This document shows, one piece after another, positions 63,367 through 64,000 of a stretch of 64,000 nt of DNA. Under the pieces are notes generated by a model. That model did not search any database and was not told the DNA's origin. It was given only the letters and a program-made list of their open reading frames with translations. The stretch's first letter is position 1. Each line of letters opens with the position of its first letter. The stretch spans positions 5,146,001 through 5,210,000 of the forward strand of contig JBLDXI010000024.1 of assembly GCA_047495785.1 (NCBI GenBank). The letters are read 5' to 3'. The translations under genes were made by a program, and so were the position numbers. This DNA is from Lepidodermella squamata. Taxonomy: Eukaryota > Gastrotricha.

Positions 63367-64000
63367 AGTGTGGAAACAATGGCAAAATGAGAAATGAGAA
63401 ATTTACGAAGTCATGCTGGTCTGGTAATTTTCGAAATTTTTCAAATGGGAAGAAATTTATCTCAATTTGAAAACAATATTTAATTTTGAATTTTTGAAAT
63501 TTAGTAACGATTTTCCAATTTTTCGAATGAAGTTGGAACATTTTCGGATTTACCAGTTTTTTTGCAATTTTGTCTTACATTCCTCTCCTATGTTAAATTT
63601 TCATTCAAGGAAAGATGACTTTCCGAATAGTCCTGATTTGTAATTTAATTTTGCTAATAGTAAAAAAATTAAACGAAAATATGTATGCGAGCTGAGGCTT
63701 CTTTTTCTCGAAGATTGAGTTACGGAGGCATGCTGCCTGTTTGAAGTGTGAATAACTTGGAAAATACAAAGTGGTACAAACTGGTTAAAATCGAGCTTGG
63801 CACATTAAATTTTGCTAGTTGCCGTGAGCGAACTTGTTTGCTTTAATTTTGGCTGAAAGTAGTGAAATTGCCCACCAATTTGGACCGAAACAGAGGGCAT
63901 AGCGATATAGGCCAACCGAGAGGTTAATTTTTCCACTAATCGCTTATGAACAAAGTAAGGCAAAATATTGATAATTTGGCAATTGTTTAACATTTTAAAT
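63367..64000. other. Probable intron or intergenic DNA to the right edge
   Basis: AT-rich, no coding exon recognised. It is likely intron of the RhoGAP gene at 62690-63366. Confidence 0.4.

Overview
This is nuclear DNA of a small-genome animal. Protein genes are split by canonical GT-AG introns that are mostly 43-60 bp. Clear animal orthologues are present (UFC1, ANKRD16, a PX-SH3-RhoGAP of the ARHGAP32/33 type, an SLC6 transporter, Cys-loop channels, receptor tyrosine kinases). tRNA genes have internal promoters and T-run terminators, and tRNA-Tyr has the usual short intron. An internal stretch of TTAGGG-type repeats argues weakly against an insect (TTAGG) or nematode (TTAGGC). I cannot name the species; a compact-genome TTAGGG invertebrate, for example an appendicularian-like or small lophotrochozoan genome, is only a guess.

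Layout. (1) 1-5875: a tandem array of a 3.35-kb unit carrying 20 different tRNA genes on both strands. The window opens inside one copy and the last copy is cut off after the 16th gene. (2) 6.4-11.5 kb, minus strand: UFC1 and the PX-SH3-RhoGAP gene, both GC-rich. (3) 13.7-18.3 kb, plus strand: an ANKRD16 orthologue and a 14-exon SLC6 transporter with an 11-nt exon. (4) 18.9-21.5 kb: two adjacent single-exon nicotinic-type Cys-loop subunits. (5) 23.0-24.6 kb: a secreted EGF-repeat protein. (6) 25.1-49.7 kb: a segmental duplication. An ankyrin gene is followed by three minus-strand receptors (called A, B, C here) built on a Venus-flytrap ectodomain; the block is repeated as an ankyrin fragment plus A', B', C'. 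A and A' have no kinase. B and B' have a kinase with a degenerate glycine loop and no activation-loop tyrosines. C and C' have a complete tyrosine kinase with a Tyr-Tyr activation motif, like Venus kinase receptors. (7) 51.8-54.8 kb: a 3-kb element encoding a Crypton-like tyrosine recombinase between short inverted repeats. (8) 56.3-64 kb: a cluster of palindromic TCACGCGTGA sites, a gene with a TASOR/DUF3715-like domain that carries an antisense DEP/RhoGAP-like gene inside an intron, and the 3' end of another RhoGAP gene.

Mobile DNA is frequent: a 399-bp and a 435-bp MITE with 9-bp target duplications, a 156-bp hAT-like MITE in an intron of B', two foldback elements (one supplies the stop codon of C'), a small 87-bp inverted-repeat element in two copies, and a truncated LINE. 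Several insertions can be ordered relative to the segmental duplication because the other copy is an empty site.

The strongest system-level candidate is the A-B-C receptor cluster, which pairs kinase-less, degenerate and complete kinase receptors with related ectodomains. The mixed-isotype tandem tRNA array is the second. Splice junctions were placed by eye from reading frame and homology, so individual boundaries may be off by a base or two.
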